From CAVQEK01 sp964596645 (GTDB lineage: Bacteria > Bacteroidota > Bacteroidia > Cytophagales > Cyclobacteriaceae), in assembly GCA_964596645.1 (NCBI GenBank), contig CAZQVB010000032.1, forward strand, positions 1 to 52,835: 52,835 bases of DNA. Direction: 5' to 3'. Below the pieces are notes generated by a model. The model was not told the origin of the DNA and searched no databases. It was given only the letters and a program-made list of their open reading frames with translations. How positions within the stretch are numbered: position 1 is the stretch's first letter; every line of letters starts with the position of its first letter. Positions 33,960 through 43,354 of the stretch are shown piece after piece. The position numbers and the translations under genes are program-made.

Positions 33960-35384
33960 CTATAGCGCCCTCCCTGCCTTTAGGCCGGAAGTTGTCATAT
34001 TTCTGCGTTGCAAACTTTTGCTAAGCACCACATACAATATGGAGGCGATAAACCAGCCGGGCAATCCCAGGAAGAATATTTCTATCCCGAATGTGACATT
34101 GATCCACAAACAAACCAGCAGAGTGGCCAACCAAGTGATGCCTGCAGCCCAGTTCACCTTCAATTGATTCACGATGGCATACCTGTCTTGCAATCCCAAC
34201 CTGGGCAGAAGCCAGAAATCGATGAATATGACGGCACCCATGGGCATCAACAGCAGGCCATATAGCGCCACAAAATCAAGCAGTCGCATCACGAGCCCCG
34301 GGAAACATGCGGCAATGGTGGTGATAAGCCCGGTGACCAGTGTTACTTTCCATGTCTTTAAGTTTGGACTGAGCGACTGCAAAGCCAGCCCTGCCCGATA
34401 GATGGTGGGATTGGCGGTGGTCCAGCCGGCGATGAGTACGCACACGGCACCCGCTATACCCACGGCCTCATGCGCGATGACACCGGGGGCAAAAGCTGTG
34501 CTTTGCTGGTGCTGCTGCAAAAAGTACGCATACAACACCCCTGATGCTAACCATGCCAGATAGTGCCCCACAAACATACCTGTGGATGTAGAGAATCCAT
34601 ATTGCCATTTTTTCGCATACCGAAAAATGGACAAATCGCTCATGCCAATGTGCATGGCCATATTCACAAACCAGCTGAAAAAGATGATGTGCCAGATGCT
34701 GAACTTGCTTTGTCCGGCCAAGGGCACGCCCGTCCAGATTTTTTCATTGGCTATATGCCAAAAATTTCCGAAGCTCTCTATGCCCAGCGCCGGCATCACG
34801 GCCAAGGCTGCGGCTACAAATATGAGAACCATCCAGGGTGCTGCCACATTGGCAAATTTTGATACAAATTGATAGCCCAACATAGCCACCACCGTAGTGA
34901 GCGAGCCGATCATAAAAACGATGATGACCCACCCGGCGCTATTGGGTAGGGTGTCGCTCAACTGCGGCATGGGCAAATTGAAAGGTATACCCACGGCAGT
35001 GGCCGATACCGCAATCATAGAGCCGGCCAGAAAACAAAACATCAGTCCGTTCACTGCATTGTACACTTTCACCAGGTAGGGCCCGCATATCTGCTCCAAC
35101 TGATAATACATGGTGAGCCTTGCCTTTACGGCGATTGGCGCGCATAAAAATGCCCAACTGAGCACCGCCAGAATATTGCCTATGAGCAGGCCCACTACCA
35201 GATCGAATGCGGCAACTCCGTGCGCCACAAATAGCGGCCCGATCACAAACTCTGTACCTGCAGTATGCTCGCCCGCATACATGCCAATAAAACTGCGTAT
35301 TCCTTTTAATTTATTTCTGGGTACCGGTTGTCGCTCAAATTCATTGACAGAATCGAGTCGGGCCTTCAGGCGGGATTTGATCAT
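33960..35384 (-). CDS. NCS1-type purine/cytosine permease family transporter
   Basis: A 474-residue membrane transporter with about 12 helices, of the nucleobase:cation symporter-1 (cytosine/purine/thiamine permease) family. The N-terminal GMYAGEHTAGTEFVIGP corresponds to the conserved first helix of the family, and GWTTANPTIYRAGLALQ to the characteristic mid-protein segment. Probable substrate is a nucleobase or related compound, taken up with protons or sodium, and it cannot be specified. No nucleobase catabolic gene is adjacent. It is a single-gene unit, or co-transcribed with the tiny membrane protein downstream. Confidence 0.88.
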   Translation of the reverse strand: MIKSRLKARLDSVNEFERQPVPRNKLKGIRSFIGMYAGEHTAGTEFVIGPLFVAHGVAAFDLVVGLLIGNILAVLSWAFLCAPIAVKARLTMYYQLEQICGPYLVKVYNAVNGLMFCFLAGSMIAVSATAVGIPFNLPMPQLSDTLPNSAGWVIIVFMIGSLTTVVAMLGYQFVSKFANVAAPWMVLIFVAAALAVMPALGIESFGNFWHIANEKIWTGVPLAGQSKFSIWHIIFFSWFVNMAMHIGMSDLSIFRYAKKWQYGFSTSTGMFVGHYLAWLASGVLYAYFLQQHQQSTAFAPGVIAHEAVGIAGAVCVLIAGWTTANPTIYRAGLALQSLSPNLKTWKVTLVTGLITTIAACFPGLVMRLLDFVALYGLLLMPMGAVIFIDFWLLPRLGLQDRYAIVNQLKVNWAAGITWLATLLVCLWINVTFGIEIFFLGLPGWFIASILYVVLSKSLQRRNMTTSGLKAGRAL

Positions 35385-35530
35385 AATTTTCGGTGTCCTT
35401 GTCTATTTGATTCAATTAAAAAGGTGCTTCCAAGTTAAAAATTTAGCCGATTAAAGCTATGGTTCAGAAGGCATTGCTCAATGTGCCTGATTAGGAATGC
35501 CAGGAAAAATGCTCAACAATAATTATGGAA

Positions 35531-35923
35531 CTATACTAATAGGTAAATGCTCAGAAATGCCAGGGAAACGATAGCCGCCAGTACCGCTCCGGCTGCATAA
35601 CCGGGATCTTTCGTTGCCTTAAAAAAGCCGCGCCCCTTCCACAAATACACCATATAAGCCAACAGGATATAAGCAGTAATGAGCAGCGCTGCCTTTTCAC
35701 CTCTATTCAAAACAACGGCCACCGCTCCAAAGAGAATTACCGTGAATGATAAGAATATATGAAACTGGCGAAACCACCTGAGGTATCCCTGCAGGTTTAC
35801 CTTGGCCTGTTCATCAGGTGACATCATGTTGTAGCCTGAGAGTATATTGCGGGCATTGCGCTGATTAGGCACAAACGCTATGGCCAGGAAAAAAACACCG
35901 ACGCCAATTATTACCCACAGCAT
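35531..35923 (-). CDS. DUF3784 family membrane protein
   Basis: A 130-residue protein with four likely membrane helices (about residues 3-17, 55-75, 79-94, 108-129). Between helices 1 and 2 lies ILSGYNMMSPDEQAKVNLQG, the signature of the DUF3784 family. Its function is unknown. It is divergent from the secreted Asp-box protein with about 59 bases between start codons, so the two may share a promoter region. Confidence 0.85.
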   Translation of the reverse strand: MLWVIIGVGVFFLAIAFVPNQRNARNILSGYNMMSPDEQAKVNLQGYLRWFRQFHIFLSFTVILFGAVAVVLNRGEKAALLITAYILLAYMVYLWKGRGFFKATKDPGYAAGAVLAAIVSLAFLSIYLLV

Positions 35924-35982
35924 ACTATATGTTTTTAGAAAGATTTATAATTTCGATGGGTTCAGCAAAAAGCTTTATTTCA

Positions 35983-37314
35983 ATGATACGATTTATATTT
36001 ATTCTGTTTGCCATGGGCGCGCACATATGCGTGGGACAATACGTCAATGTAAAAATTGCCGAAAACCCATCGTCTGCTATTGGTCCGTGCGAACCCTCCA
36101 TAGCCATCAATTGGAAAAAACCCAACCAACTGGTGGCCGCTGCCCTGGAGAGTGTGCCGCGAGGAGAAGATGGCAAAGCCTACACCATTAAAAACAGGAC
36201 GTTCATTTCCAACGACAATGGCAAAAGCTGGAGGGAAAAGAACATGCGATCTAGCTTCGGCGATTTTGGCGATCCTTGCCTCATTACCGATCAAGATGGA
36301 TATTTCTATTATTTCCACCTGAGTGATCCGGAGCGACTCGGATGGAAGAGCAACCAACTGCTGGACCGCATCGTGTGCCAGCGCAGCTATGGCGGCACCC
36401 GCTGGAGCAGAGGCACGTCAATAGGCCATAATCCTCCCAAAAAACAAGATAAACCCTGGGCAGCCTTCGACGCTTACTCCGGCCGCCTCTTCGCCACCTG
36501 GACGCAGTTTGATGCATACGACAGCCCAAACCCCGAAGACAGTGCACACATCATGTTTTCATACTCCGCAGACCGGGGTAAATCTTTTACTCCGGCGGTT
36601 CGCATCAACCAGTACGGCGGCAATTGCCAGGACAACGACCTGACTCCGGAAGGGGCTGTACCCTGCGCCGGGCCGCAGGGCGCGGTATATGTTGCCTGGT
36701 CCTATGATCATAAAATATACTTCGACCGATCACCCGATGGCGGGCACAGTTGGCTGAAACAGGACAAAGTAGTGGCACAGCAACCGGGCGGTTGGGTGTT
36801 TGAGATACCCGGCCTGGGAAGGGCCAATGGCATGCCGGTGACAGCCTGCGACATGAGTTATGGCCCCCACCACGGCACCATTTACGTGAACTGGGCCGAT
36901 CAGCGCAATGGTGATGATAATACTGATATTTGGCTCGCCCGGTCTACCGATCAGGGCGATACCTGGTCGGAGCCCGTTCGGGTAAATGATGACGAAAGCT
37001 CCTCACCTATGGGCAAACACCAGTTTCTGTCGTGGATGGCCGTAGATCAGGTGACGGGTATCATTTATATTATCTTTTATGATCGCAGGCACTATGACGA
37101 TGAGAAGACGGATGTGTACCTGGCCACTTCGGCCGATGGCGGCATTACCTGGAAAAATGAAAAGATCAGTGATGAACCCTTCACACCCGATAGCGACACC
37201 TTCTTTGGCGACTATACCAATATAGCTGCTCACGCCGGTGTGGTGCGCCCCATCTGGACGCGCATGGACAATGGCAAACCTGGTGTGTGGACTGCACTGA
37301 TAGACTACCGCTAG
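35983..37314 (+). CDS. Secreted Asp-box (BNR) beta-propeller, sialidase-like fold
   Basis: A 443-residue exported protein with a signal peptide (MIRFIFILFAMGAHICVGQ) and at least five Asp-boxes: SNDNGKSW, SADRGKSF, SPDGGHSW, STDQGDTW and SADGGITW, spaced 40-90 residues, typical of a sialidase-like six-bladed propeller. The arginine triad and FRIP motif of true sialidases are not obvious, so hydrolysis of sialic acid should not be assumed. No T9SS C-terminal sorting domain is seen; the chain ends GVWTALIDYR. The start could also be at 35956 or 35929. It is convergent with the sensor gene. Confidence 0.85.
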   Translation: MIRFIFILFAMGAHICVGQYVNVKIAENPSSAIGPCEPSIAINWKKPNQLVAAALESVPRGEDGKAYTIKNRTFISNDNGKSWREKNMRSSFGDFGDPCLITDQDGYFYYFHLSDPERLGWKSNQLLDRIVCQRSYGGTRWSRGTSIGHNPPKKQDKPWAAFDAYSGRLFATWTQFDAYDSPNPEDSAHIMFSYSADRGKSFTPAVRINQYGGNCQDNDLTPEGAVPCAGPQGAVYVAWSYDHKIYFDRSPDGGHSWLKQDKVVAQQPGGWVFEIPGLGRANGMPVTACDMSYGPHHGTIYVNWADQRNGDDNTDIWLARSTDQGDTWSEPVRVNDDESSSPMGKHQFLSWMAVDQVTGIIYIIFYDRRHYDDEKTDVYLATSADGGITWKNEKISDEPFTPDSDTFFGDYTNIAAHAGVVRPIWTRMDNGKPGVWTALIDYR

Positions 37315-37348
37315 CGGCGGTACGGGGAGGCGATAGATTTAATTTCGC

Positions 37349-37370
37349 AGCGCTTACGGAGGCAAGCGCT
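37349..37370. terminator. Possible bidirectional terminator between the Asp-box gene and the sensor gene
   Basis: A 7-bp stem AGCGCTT / AAGCGCT with an 8-base loop sits between two convergent genes. There is no T run, so it may act only as a transcript end or be incidental. Confidence 0.4.
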
Positions 37371-37402
37371 AATTATTGGTGCTGCTGATGAGGCTTATTG
37401 CA

Positions 37403-39190
37403 CTATTCATCTTGTGCTTTCAGCGCTTCCAATTCTTTTTCTGCTTCGTCTAATGCTTCTTTAGCGGCTTTTTCTGCGGTGATGTCGCGCGTTACCACAA
37501 GGGTGCCCAGCATTTCCCCATTTTCATTTTTGAATGGTGCACGCGATGTGGCTCCCCACACTACACGGCCATCGGGCATTACTATTTTATCTTCTTTGTT
37601 CAGCACAGGTTTGCCTGTTTGCATGATGCGCCTCTCCTCGGCTATACTGCGCTCAAAGTGCTCCTTGCTGTAGAGGTCGGCGTCTGATTTTCCCGCTATA
37701 TCCAGTATTCCTTGCGTTGCAAAACTATCTGCCTTCGTTTTGTTCACCCTCAGGTACCTGCCATCCTTGTCTTTTATAGTGATGCGGTCGGCAAGCAAAT
37801 CCATGAGACCGGTGAACATGGCGTGCTCCATTTCCAGGTCTTTCGAAAGCTTTTCTATCTCGTCGTAGCGTTGCTTCATTTCGCGCTCCTTGCGTGCCAT
37901 TTCTTCCTGCGTGGCCTGAAGTTCTTCCATGTTTTGCCTCATCTCCTCTTCCTGAGCCCGCATCTCTTCCGTTTGCTGCTGCGACTGTTCCAGTAGTATA
38001 CGCGTCTTCTGATTCACTCTATAGCTGCCAATGAAAGCGGCAAGCGTTTCTCCAAACCGTTCAATGAATTCACGTTGGTGTGGTTCAAGCTCTTTCAGAG
38101 AAGCCAATTCAATTACGCCTTCTACTTTTCCTTCTTCTATCAGCGGCACTATGAGCAGTACATTGGGGCTGGCTCCTCCCAGCCCCGATGTGATATTGAT
38201 ATAGTTCTCCGGCACTTTCGTAATGTAAATCGGCTCCTGCTCCAGATAGCACTGACCCACAAGACCTTTTCCTACATCAATGCGCTGAGTGAGAAATTTG
38301 ATACGATCGAAGGCGTAGCAAGCCTGCAACTGGAGGTGTGTTTCGTGTCGGTGGTCATCTTCTTCTACCGTATAAATGCCTCCCTGAACTACACCCATAT
38401 ACTGTACTATTTTAGTAATGAGGCGCTGGTACATCTTATCATCTAAATCACCCCGAAGTATGTTGCCACACTCGGTGATGCCATTGGCTATCCAGCTGCG
38501 TCGCTCATCTTCTTCGCGCGCTTTGCGCACTTCGGCCAGCGTCTTTTCCAATTCAGCCTGCTGCTTCTTCATATCACTGTTTTGGGCATTGATATTATCC
38601 AGCAATTGCTGGTTTCCGGCCTCGGCAGTGAGGTAGCGGCGCTGCAGACTGTACATGACGACGACCACTACACCGATTACGAAAGTATACGTGAGCAATT
38701 CAATAATACCGCTTCTGAAGGGCGTGCTATCCACTTCCATCACCAGCCATTCATTCAGCCAGGGTTGCACCAGAAACAGGCCCAGGGATAGTACCAGGCT
38801 GGAGATCAATAGTTTTTTTTCGCGCAGGTCTACGTACAGCCAGGGCAGAATGGCCGCTACAAGCTGGGCGATATACCAAAGAACAATCATCGGCTCACCC
38901 GCTTGCACTACATAGCCATGCGCTATGGCAAGGGCAGCAACTGTGCTCAGGTTGAGCAGAAACCGGCCAATACTGCTGGAGCTGATCAAATTGAAAAATA
39001 AACAGGCGCCAGCGCCCAGCATCATGATGGCGCTGCTGACGATCAGCGCTGGTTGTATGATAGAATATGTAATGGTAAAGACAATGCCTGCACCAATGGT
39101 GAGCAAGGCAAGTATGTTGGCATTCCTGATCATTTCTTGCTGAAAAGGTGGCTGATCTTCGTAAATGCCGATAGTCAATAAACGCTTCAT
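37403..39190 (-). CDS. Membrane sensor with GAF and PAS domains and no output domain
   Basis: A 595-residue protein. N-terminal membrane region of about six helices (about residues 20-185), coiled coil (195-235), GAF-like domain (about 240-395, with GKGLVGQCYLEQEPIYI), long coiled coil (about 395-465, EEMRQNMEELQATQEEMARK), and a PAS domain (about 465-575, with ITIKDKDGRYLRVNKT and VVTRDITAE). The chain then ends in a short coil. There is no histidine kinase, GGDEF, EAL, cyclase or phosphatase module, so any signal must be passed by protein contacts. Start: ATG at 39190. It is a single-gene unit. A single-domain response regulator lies 3.7 kb away but no link is shown. Confidence 0.88.
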   Translation of the reverse strand: MKRLLTIGIYEDQPPFQQEMIRNANILALLTIGAGIVFTITYSIIQPALIVSSAIMMLGAGACLFFNLISSSSIGRFLLNLSTVAALAIAHGYVVQAGEPMIVLWYIAQLVAAILPWLYVDLREKKLLISSLVLSLGLFLVQPWLNEWLVMEVDSTPFRSGIIELLTYTFVIGVVVVVMYSLQRRYLTAEAGNQQLLDNINAQNSDMKKQQAELEKTLAEVRKAREEDERRSWIANGITECGNILRGDLDDKMYQRLITKIVQYMGVVQGGIYTVEEDDHRHETHLQLQACYAFDRIKFLTQRIDVGKGLVGQCYLEQEPIYITKVPENYINITSGLGGASPNVLLIVPLIEEGKVEGVIELASLKELEPHQREFIERFGETLAAFIGSYRVNQKTRILLEQSQQQTEEMRAQEEEMRQNMEELQATQEEMARKEREMKQRYDEIEKLSKDLEMEHAMFTGLMDLLADRITIKDKDGRYLRVNKTKADSFATQGILDIAGKSDADLYSKEHFERSIAEERRIMQTGKPVLNKEDKIVMPDGRVVWGATSRAPFKNENGEMLGTLVVTRDITAEKAAKEALDEAEKELEALKAQDE

Positions 39191-39421
39191 GGCGGACGTA
39201 AAAAATATGAACACGCAAATTTTACAAATCGACAGAACAATGGAGTGAAAAGCCCTGTGAAAACAAAGGCAGGTAATTTTGGCCTGTAATTTTGCAGAAA
39301 CTGTTCAGTGGATATAGGGTGAATGTTGCATTGATCACCTACAGCCAGCTGTATAGATTTTAGCCAAAGGCATATAGGCCTACACGGGCAGAAAAAATAT
39401 CAATACAAGATGCAGAGTGCT

Positions 39422-39634
39422 CTAACGTGCGCTATCCTCATACCAATATTGGTCGAAGGTTTTGTCGGAAGGTGTGCCATCGCGCAATACCCGGTAGGCC
39501 ATCCAAATGGTTGCCACCGGGCCGATGGAAATGAGGGCCAAGATAATCGGCAGACCCACTCCGATAAACGGAGCAATATTGGCAAAAAGCACTAAGAGGG
39601 TAGTGATGAATATGGGGAAGAATAACTTTTCCAT
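39422..39634 (-). CDS. Small membrane protein
   Basis: A 70-residue protein with two membrane helices (about residues 2-21 and 25-44) and a hydrophilic C-terminal tail ending YWYEDSAR. No family is recognised. I chose the ATG at 39634 over a TTG 15 bases upstream. It lies 23 bases downstream of the M23 peptidase gene on the same strand and may be its accessory, but nothing beyond position supports this. Confidence 0.7.
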   Translation of the reverse strand: MEKLFFPIFITTLLVLFANIAPFIGVGLPIILALISIGPVATIWMAYRVLRDGTPSDKTFDQYWYEDSAR

Positions 39635-39657
39635 ACCCCATAAACCCAAGGCAATAA

Positions 39658-40953
39658 TTATTGTTCTTTTTCAGTCGATACTAAAGCCTCCGCCTCATCG
39701 AGCTCAATATTGTCCAATGCCGCTTTCATTGCTGCCATCCTTACTTGATAATCGCTCCATACCTCTTCACGAATGGGGCTTGCCGATGGCGGGTCTATTT
39801 TGAGCGGATCTACGGGCTTACCGTTTTTCCAAAACCGAAAGTCGAGATGAGGGCCTGTAGACAAGCCGGTACTGCCCACATAGCCAATGATCTGTCCCTG
39901 CTTCACGCGGGTGCCGCTGCGTATGCCGGGCCCATATTTTGACAGGTGCAAGTACGCTGTGGTGTACACACTGTTGTGTTTTATTTTTACCGTATTGCCA
40001 CCGCCCCCCTTGTATTGGGCCATGGTCACTACACCATCGCCTACAGATTGTACGGGCGTGCCGGTGGGTGCGGCGTAGTCTACACCAGTGTGTGGGCGAT
40101 TTATCTTCAATACCGGATGAAACCTGTTGTAGGTGAAACGCGAACTAATCCTGGAGAACTTCAACGGCGCCTTCAAAAATGTCTTTCTCAGGCTTTTTCC
40201 TGTTTCGTCAAAATATTCCTCTCCCTCGCCCTGATCGTATCGAATGGCATAGAAATCTTCGCCCATGTGCCTGAACCATGCCGCTTTGATGGGCCCCAGC
40301 CCCGCTGTTTCACCATTTACCTCGTACCTGTCGTACATTACCTTAAAGGCGTCGCCCTTCTGCACACCGAAGAAATCGATGGCCCAGGCATACACATCGG
40401 CCAGCTCACTTACCAGCAAAGGCGAGCCGCCGTCTTCGACCACCGTGTTGTACAATGACGACTCTATGACACCGGAAGTAACCTGTGCCACCGTGTCTAC
40501 CTTGTTCATGCCATGAAAAACCTGCAGTGAATCCCCGAACTTGAGCATTACATAATTGATGGCATTGGGGTGATAAACAAAAGCCATCGCCGTTTTCATG
40601 CTGTCGCGCCCGTGAATGATGGTATAGGGTTTTCGCGCCTGCAGCTTGCGTACGTTGAAAGTATCGCTGGGCAGCAGGCCTATGGAAGCGAGCGTTTGCT
40701 GGTTCACATTGTAGCGCATCAATATTTCTGACAAATTCTCATTGCGCTGTATCACACCCTCAGCTACATCCAGTGAATCGATATTGAGGCCATACAAAAG
40801 CTGAGGCGGTGGGGGAGGAACGAAGGCAACAGAGTCTTCTTTTTCGGTTAGTTCACTGTATGTTTCACCGCGGTTGATGTACTTGATCAGGAGGTATCCT
40901 ACCAGTACCAATCCCAACAGGAGCAGGGCTGCTACCCAAAAACTTTTTCGCAT
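39658..40953 (-). CDS. M23 family metallopeptidase (murein endopeptidase)
   Basis: A 431-residue, membrane-anchored peptidase. N-terminal helix (about residues 6-25), a proline stretch PPPPPQ, an extended OapA/LysM-like middle region, and a C-terminal LytM fold. The zinc ligands are complete: His288 and Asp292 in HTGVDYAAP, His336 in AYLHLSKYG, His369 in GPHLDFRFW. It should therefore cleave peptide crosslinks of murein, unlike the degenerate EnvC-like protein at 10624-11964. It is upstream of a small membrane protein gene. Confidence 0.92.
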   Translation of the reverse strand: MRKSFWVAALLLLGLVLVGYLLIKYINRGETYSELTEKEDSVAFVPPPPPQLLYGLNIDSLDVAEGVIQRNENLSEILMRYNVNQQTLASIGLLPSDTFNVRKLQARKPYTIIHGRDSMKTAMAFVYHPNAINYVMLKFGDSLQVFHGMNKVDTVAQVTSGVIESSLYNTVVEDGGSPLLVSELADVYAWAIDFFGVQKGDAFKVMYDRYEVNGETAGLGPIKAAWFRHMGEDFYAIRYDQGEGEEYFDETGKSLRKTFLKAPLKFSRISSRFTYNRFHPVLKINRPHTGVDYAAPTGTPVQSVGDGVVTMAQYKGGGGNTVKIKHNSVYTTAYLHLSKYGPGIRSGTRVKQGQIIGYVGSTGLSTGPHLDFRFWKNGKPVDPLKIDPPSASPIREEVWSDYQVRMAAMKAALDNIELDEAEALVSTEKEQ

Positions 40954-41076
40954 AGTTGTGGCTTTCTAAGTCGATTTAATGAATATTTACGCGACTGAAA
41001 TATCCCGCAAAGGTTAAACAATAAATACTAAATACAAGAGGCATTCGGGGTTTTTGATGCTGAAGGGAGTAATAAA

Positions 41077-41697
41077 ATGGTTAGATATCCATCTAAGCTT
41101 ATTGAGGAAGCTGTACAGGAAATATCAAGGTTGCCAGGGATAGGAAAGAAGACTGCGCTGCGGCTGGCTCTGCACCTTCTGAAGCAAGACAAAAGCGTAA
41201 CCCACCACCTGGCCGAAGCGCTCACCAACCTGCGCGATCAAAGCCGGCGTTGCCGTATTTGCCATATCATAGCCGACTCAGAAGATTGTACCTGCGAATC
41301 TGTGCGCCTCGACTCCTCCGTTATCTGCGTGGTGGAAGATACACCCGATGTGATGGCTATACAAAACACCGCCCAATACAATGGATACTTTCATGTGCTT
41401 GGTGGCATCATTTCGCCTATAGAAGGAGTGGGCCCCGACGACCTCACCATTGCCTCCCTTATAGAGCGGGTGCAGAAAAGCCAGGGAGCCATTGCTGAAG
41501 TAATTCTGGCCCTGAGCCCCACAATGGAAGGAGATACTACATCGTTTTACATCGCAAAGAAGCTGCGGCCTTTTGGCGTGAAAGTGACCACCATAGCCCG
41601 TGGAGTGCCCGTGGGTGGCGAATTGGAATATACCGATGAAATAACCCTGGGCAGAAGCATTACCCAACGAACAGCCTATTCATGGAGCGGAGAATGA
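41077..41697 (+). CDS. recR: Recombination protein RecR
   Basis: A 206-residue recombination mediator that with RecF and RecO loads RecA at gaps. N-terminal helix-hairpin-helix (ISRLPGIGKKTALRLALHLL), C4 zinc finger (RRCRICHIIADSEDCTC), and TOPRIM domain (VICVVEDTPDVMAIQNTAQY, GPDDLTI) with the C-terminal GGELEYTDEITLGRSI. Length is typical. The stop overlaps the next start by 4 bases (ATGA), so the TPR/Cys protein is translated from the same message. Confidence 0.97.
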   Translation: MVRYPSKLIEEAVQEISRLPGIGKKTALRLALHLLKQDKSVTHHLAEALTNLRDQSRRCRICHIIADSEDCTCESVRLDSSVICVVEDTPDVMAIQNTAQYNGYFHVLGGIISPIEGVGPDDLTIASLIERVQKSQGAIAEVILALSPTMEGDTTSFYIAKKLRPFGVKVTTIARGVPVGGELEYTDEITLGRSITQRTAYSWSGE

Positions 41698-42323
41698 TAA
41701 ACATTTATAAAAGTATTACCCTTCCGCTATCTGCCTTGCTGGCCGTCATTATTGCCTTTGCTGCCATGCCTGCCACAGCGCAACAAACACCGGCCGACGA
41801 ATCGCTACAATATCTTGCCCTGGGCATCCGGCAGTTTGAAGCCGGCGAGTACGATGCAGCACAGCAGTCTTTTAAAACGGTACTCGACAATGTGCAGGTG
41901 CTGCCGACGGAGATATGCTATTTTTTTGGGGCCACTTCCTACGAACTGGGCAAATACAAGCAGAGCATCAATTGGCTGAACAAGTATCTGGAACTTAAAG
42001 GCACAACGGGTCAGTACTACGAGGCGTGTATCGATTACCTGCAAAGATCAGAAGCAGCCTACCGGGCCCTCGCAGAAAACACACCAGCTATCGACAATGC
42101 CCCGGACGATGACATGCTGATGGATGTGGCCAATAAGGTACAGGTAGAATGCGATGCTGACACCCGCGTGCTGTGCCCCGCTTGTAGTGGCAGCACAGTG
42201 ATCATCAACCGCGGCAAATTTGGTCTTGAGTACAAAACCTGCCCCTTCAGCGATGAACACGGTACATTATCTTGTGATGAATATAATGCGCTCATTAGGG
42301 GTGAAATGACGCCGAAAAAATGA
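41694..42323 (+). CDS. Exported tetratricopeptide-repeat protein with C-terminal cysteine cluster
   Basis: A 209-residue protein with a signal peptide (hydrophobic core about residues 10-27, ending PATAQ), a TPR-like middle (LGIRQFEAGEYDAAQQSFKT and following), and a C-terminal segment with CDADTRVLCPACSGST, then KTCPFS and LSC. Five cysteines in about 45 residues, with CPxC plus C and C, look like a zinc ribbon or disulfide knob, unusual for an exported TPR protein. I do not know the family. It is translationally coupled to recR by the ATGA overlap, though no shared role is clear. Confidence 0.8.
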   Translation: MINIYKSITLPLSALLAVIIAFAAMPATAQQTPADESLQYLALGIRQFEAGEYDAAQQSFKTVLDNVQVLPTEICYFFGATSYELGKYKQSINWLNKYLELKGTTGQYYEACIDYLQRSEAAYRALAENTPAIDNAPDDDMLMDVANKVQVECDADTRVLCPACSGSTVIINRGKFGLEYKTCPFSDEHGTLSCDEYNALIRGEMTPKK

Positions 42324-42905
42324 GGAATATGGCTTTCGCTGGATATAATCTGATATTGCGTGCTGCTCCACCGCAATAGCCTGAGCATTGCTGTAAGAGG
42401 TGTTTTACACAAGGACCCTTTTGTGAATGTCTGCGGTTTCAGGTAGGGTTCCGATAGGTGGCACGAGGCTATATGAATAACCATACCGTACCCACTGAAG
42501 GCCTCCCTAATAGCGGCAGGAGAGCGGGCATGGCTGGCGTAGAACATCATCACCTCAATCCTCTGCAAAACAGTCCTTTAAAGCACAAGCTTAAAGTATC
42601 GGTTCAATGAGGGGTTTTCATCCGGGAAGTTTACACCAGCACATTCTTCTTTATCTCCGCGCCATGTGCCACTGATAATGCTCTGAGGAAGCGTTGGAGA
42701 AACATTTACAAAAATGTCAAAACTTACCTGCAGCCCTTCAAATTCAATTTGATATAAAGCAAATTACTCATACATTTGAAGGCATCAGGTAAGGAATGCT
42801 TTTTAAGAATGGAAAGAAACCTTTTTACCAGCAGACTTTTTTTCCTGAATGATATCCAATAATTATTTTTAGGACGCTTCACAATCGGTAGAAATATCTG
42901 AGATT
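42324..42905. other. 581-base interval with no clear gene
   Basis: No protein-coding gene is supported on either strand. A longish minus-strand open frame extends into the TPR/Cys gene but has no family likeness and is atypical in composition. No tRNA-like cloverleaf, strong hairpin or known riboswitch is visible. It could hold a long untranslated leader of the response regulator or a decayed gene. Confidence 0.5.
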
Positions 42906-43325
42906 ATGCCAAACGCTGTCGACACCAAATACTTTGCTGTAATGCTTATCGATGATAATGAGATTGACAATCTCATTAATCAAAAAATGATAGAGGCTGC
43001 CAACATCACTAAGCACATATATACCCATACCGGCGCCAGAAGTGCCATAGAATTTTTAAAGAACGTCGAAAAGCTGTCTACCCTTTCTAAAGATATCCTG
43101 CCAGACGTGATCTTTCTGGATATAGACATGCCGCTGATGGATGGTTTTCAGTTTTTAGATGAGTTTGAAAAGCTACAGGAAGCCACTAAGACGCATTGTC
43201 GTATCGTAATGCTTACCTCTTCGATTAACCCTCAGGACGTGAATAAATCGAAGGAATACGCGCACGTGAAAAAATACATCAATAAGCCATTGAGCCAAGA
43301 GAACCTGGAAAAACTTCAAATTTGA
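42906..43325 (+). CDS. Single-domain response regulator
   Basis: A 139-residue receiver domain only. Acidic pocket Asp16-Asp17 (LIDDNEI), phosphoacceptor Asp72 (PDVIFLDIDMPLMDG), Thr104 and Lys127 (YINKPLS) are all in place, so it should be phosphorylated. With no DNA-binding or enzymatic output it acts by docking or phosphotransfer, as in CheY-like or Rcp1-type regulators of Bacteroidota. The partner kinase is not in the window. It is followed by a terminator shared with the convergent rhomboid gene. Confidence 0.93.
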   Translation: MPNAVDTKYFAVMLIDDNEIDNLINQKMIEAANITKHIYTHTGARSAIEFLKNVEKLSTLSKDILPDVIFLDIDMPLMDGFQFLDEFEKLQEATKTHCRIVMLTSSINPQDVNKSKEYAHVKKYINKPLSQENLEKLQI

Positions 43326-43354
43326 TCCTGAATACAATCTTCAAAAAGTGACCC

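Noticed and set aside
35983..37314. Annotation as an active sialidase
   Set aside because: Asp-boxes show only the fold; catalytic residues were not identified.
42059..42568. 169-residue minus-strand open frame reaching into the gene-free interval
   Set aside because: It overlaps the real TPR/Cys gene antisense and its composition is not protein-like; no domain seen.
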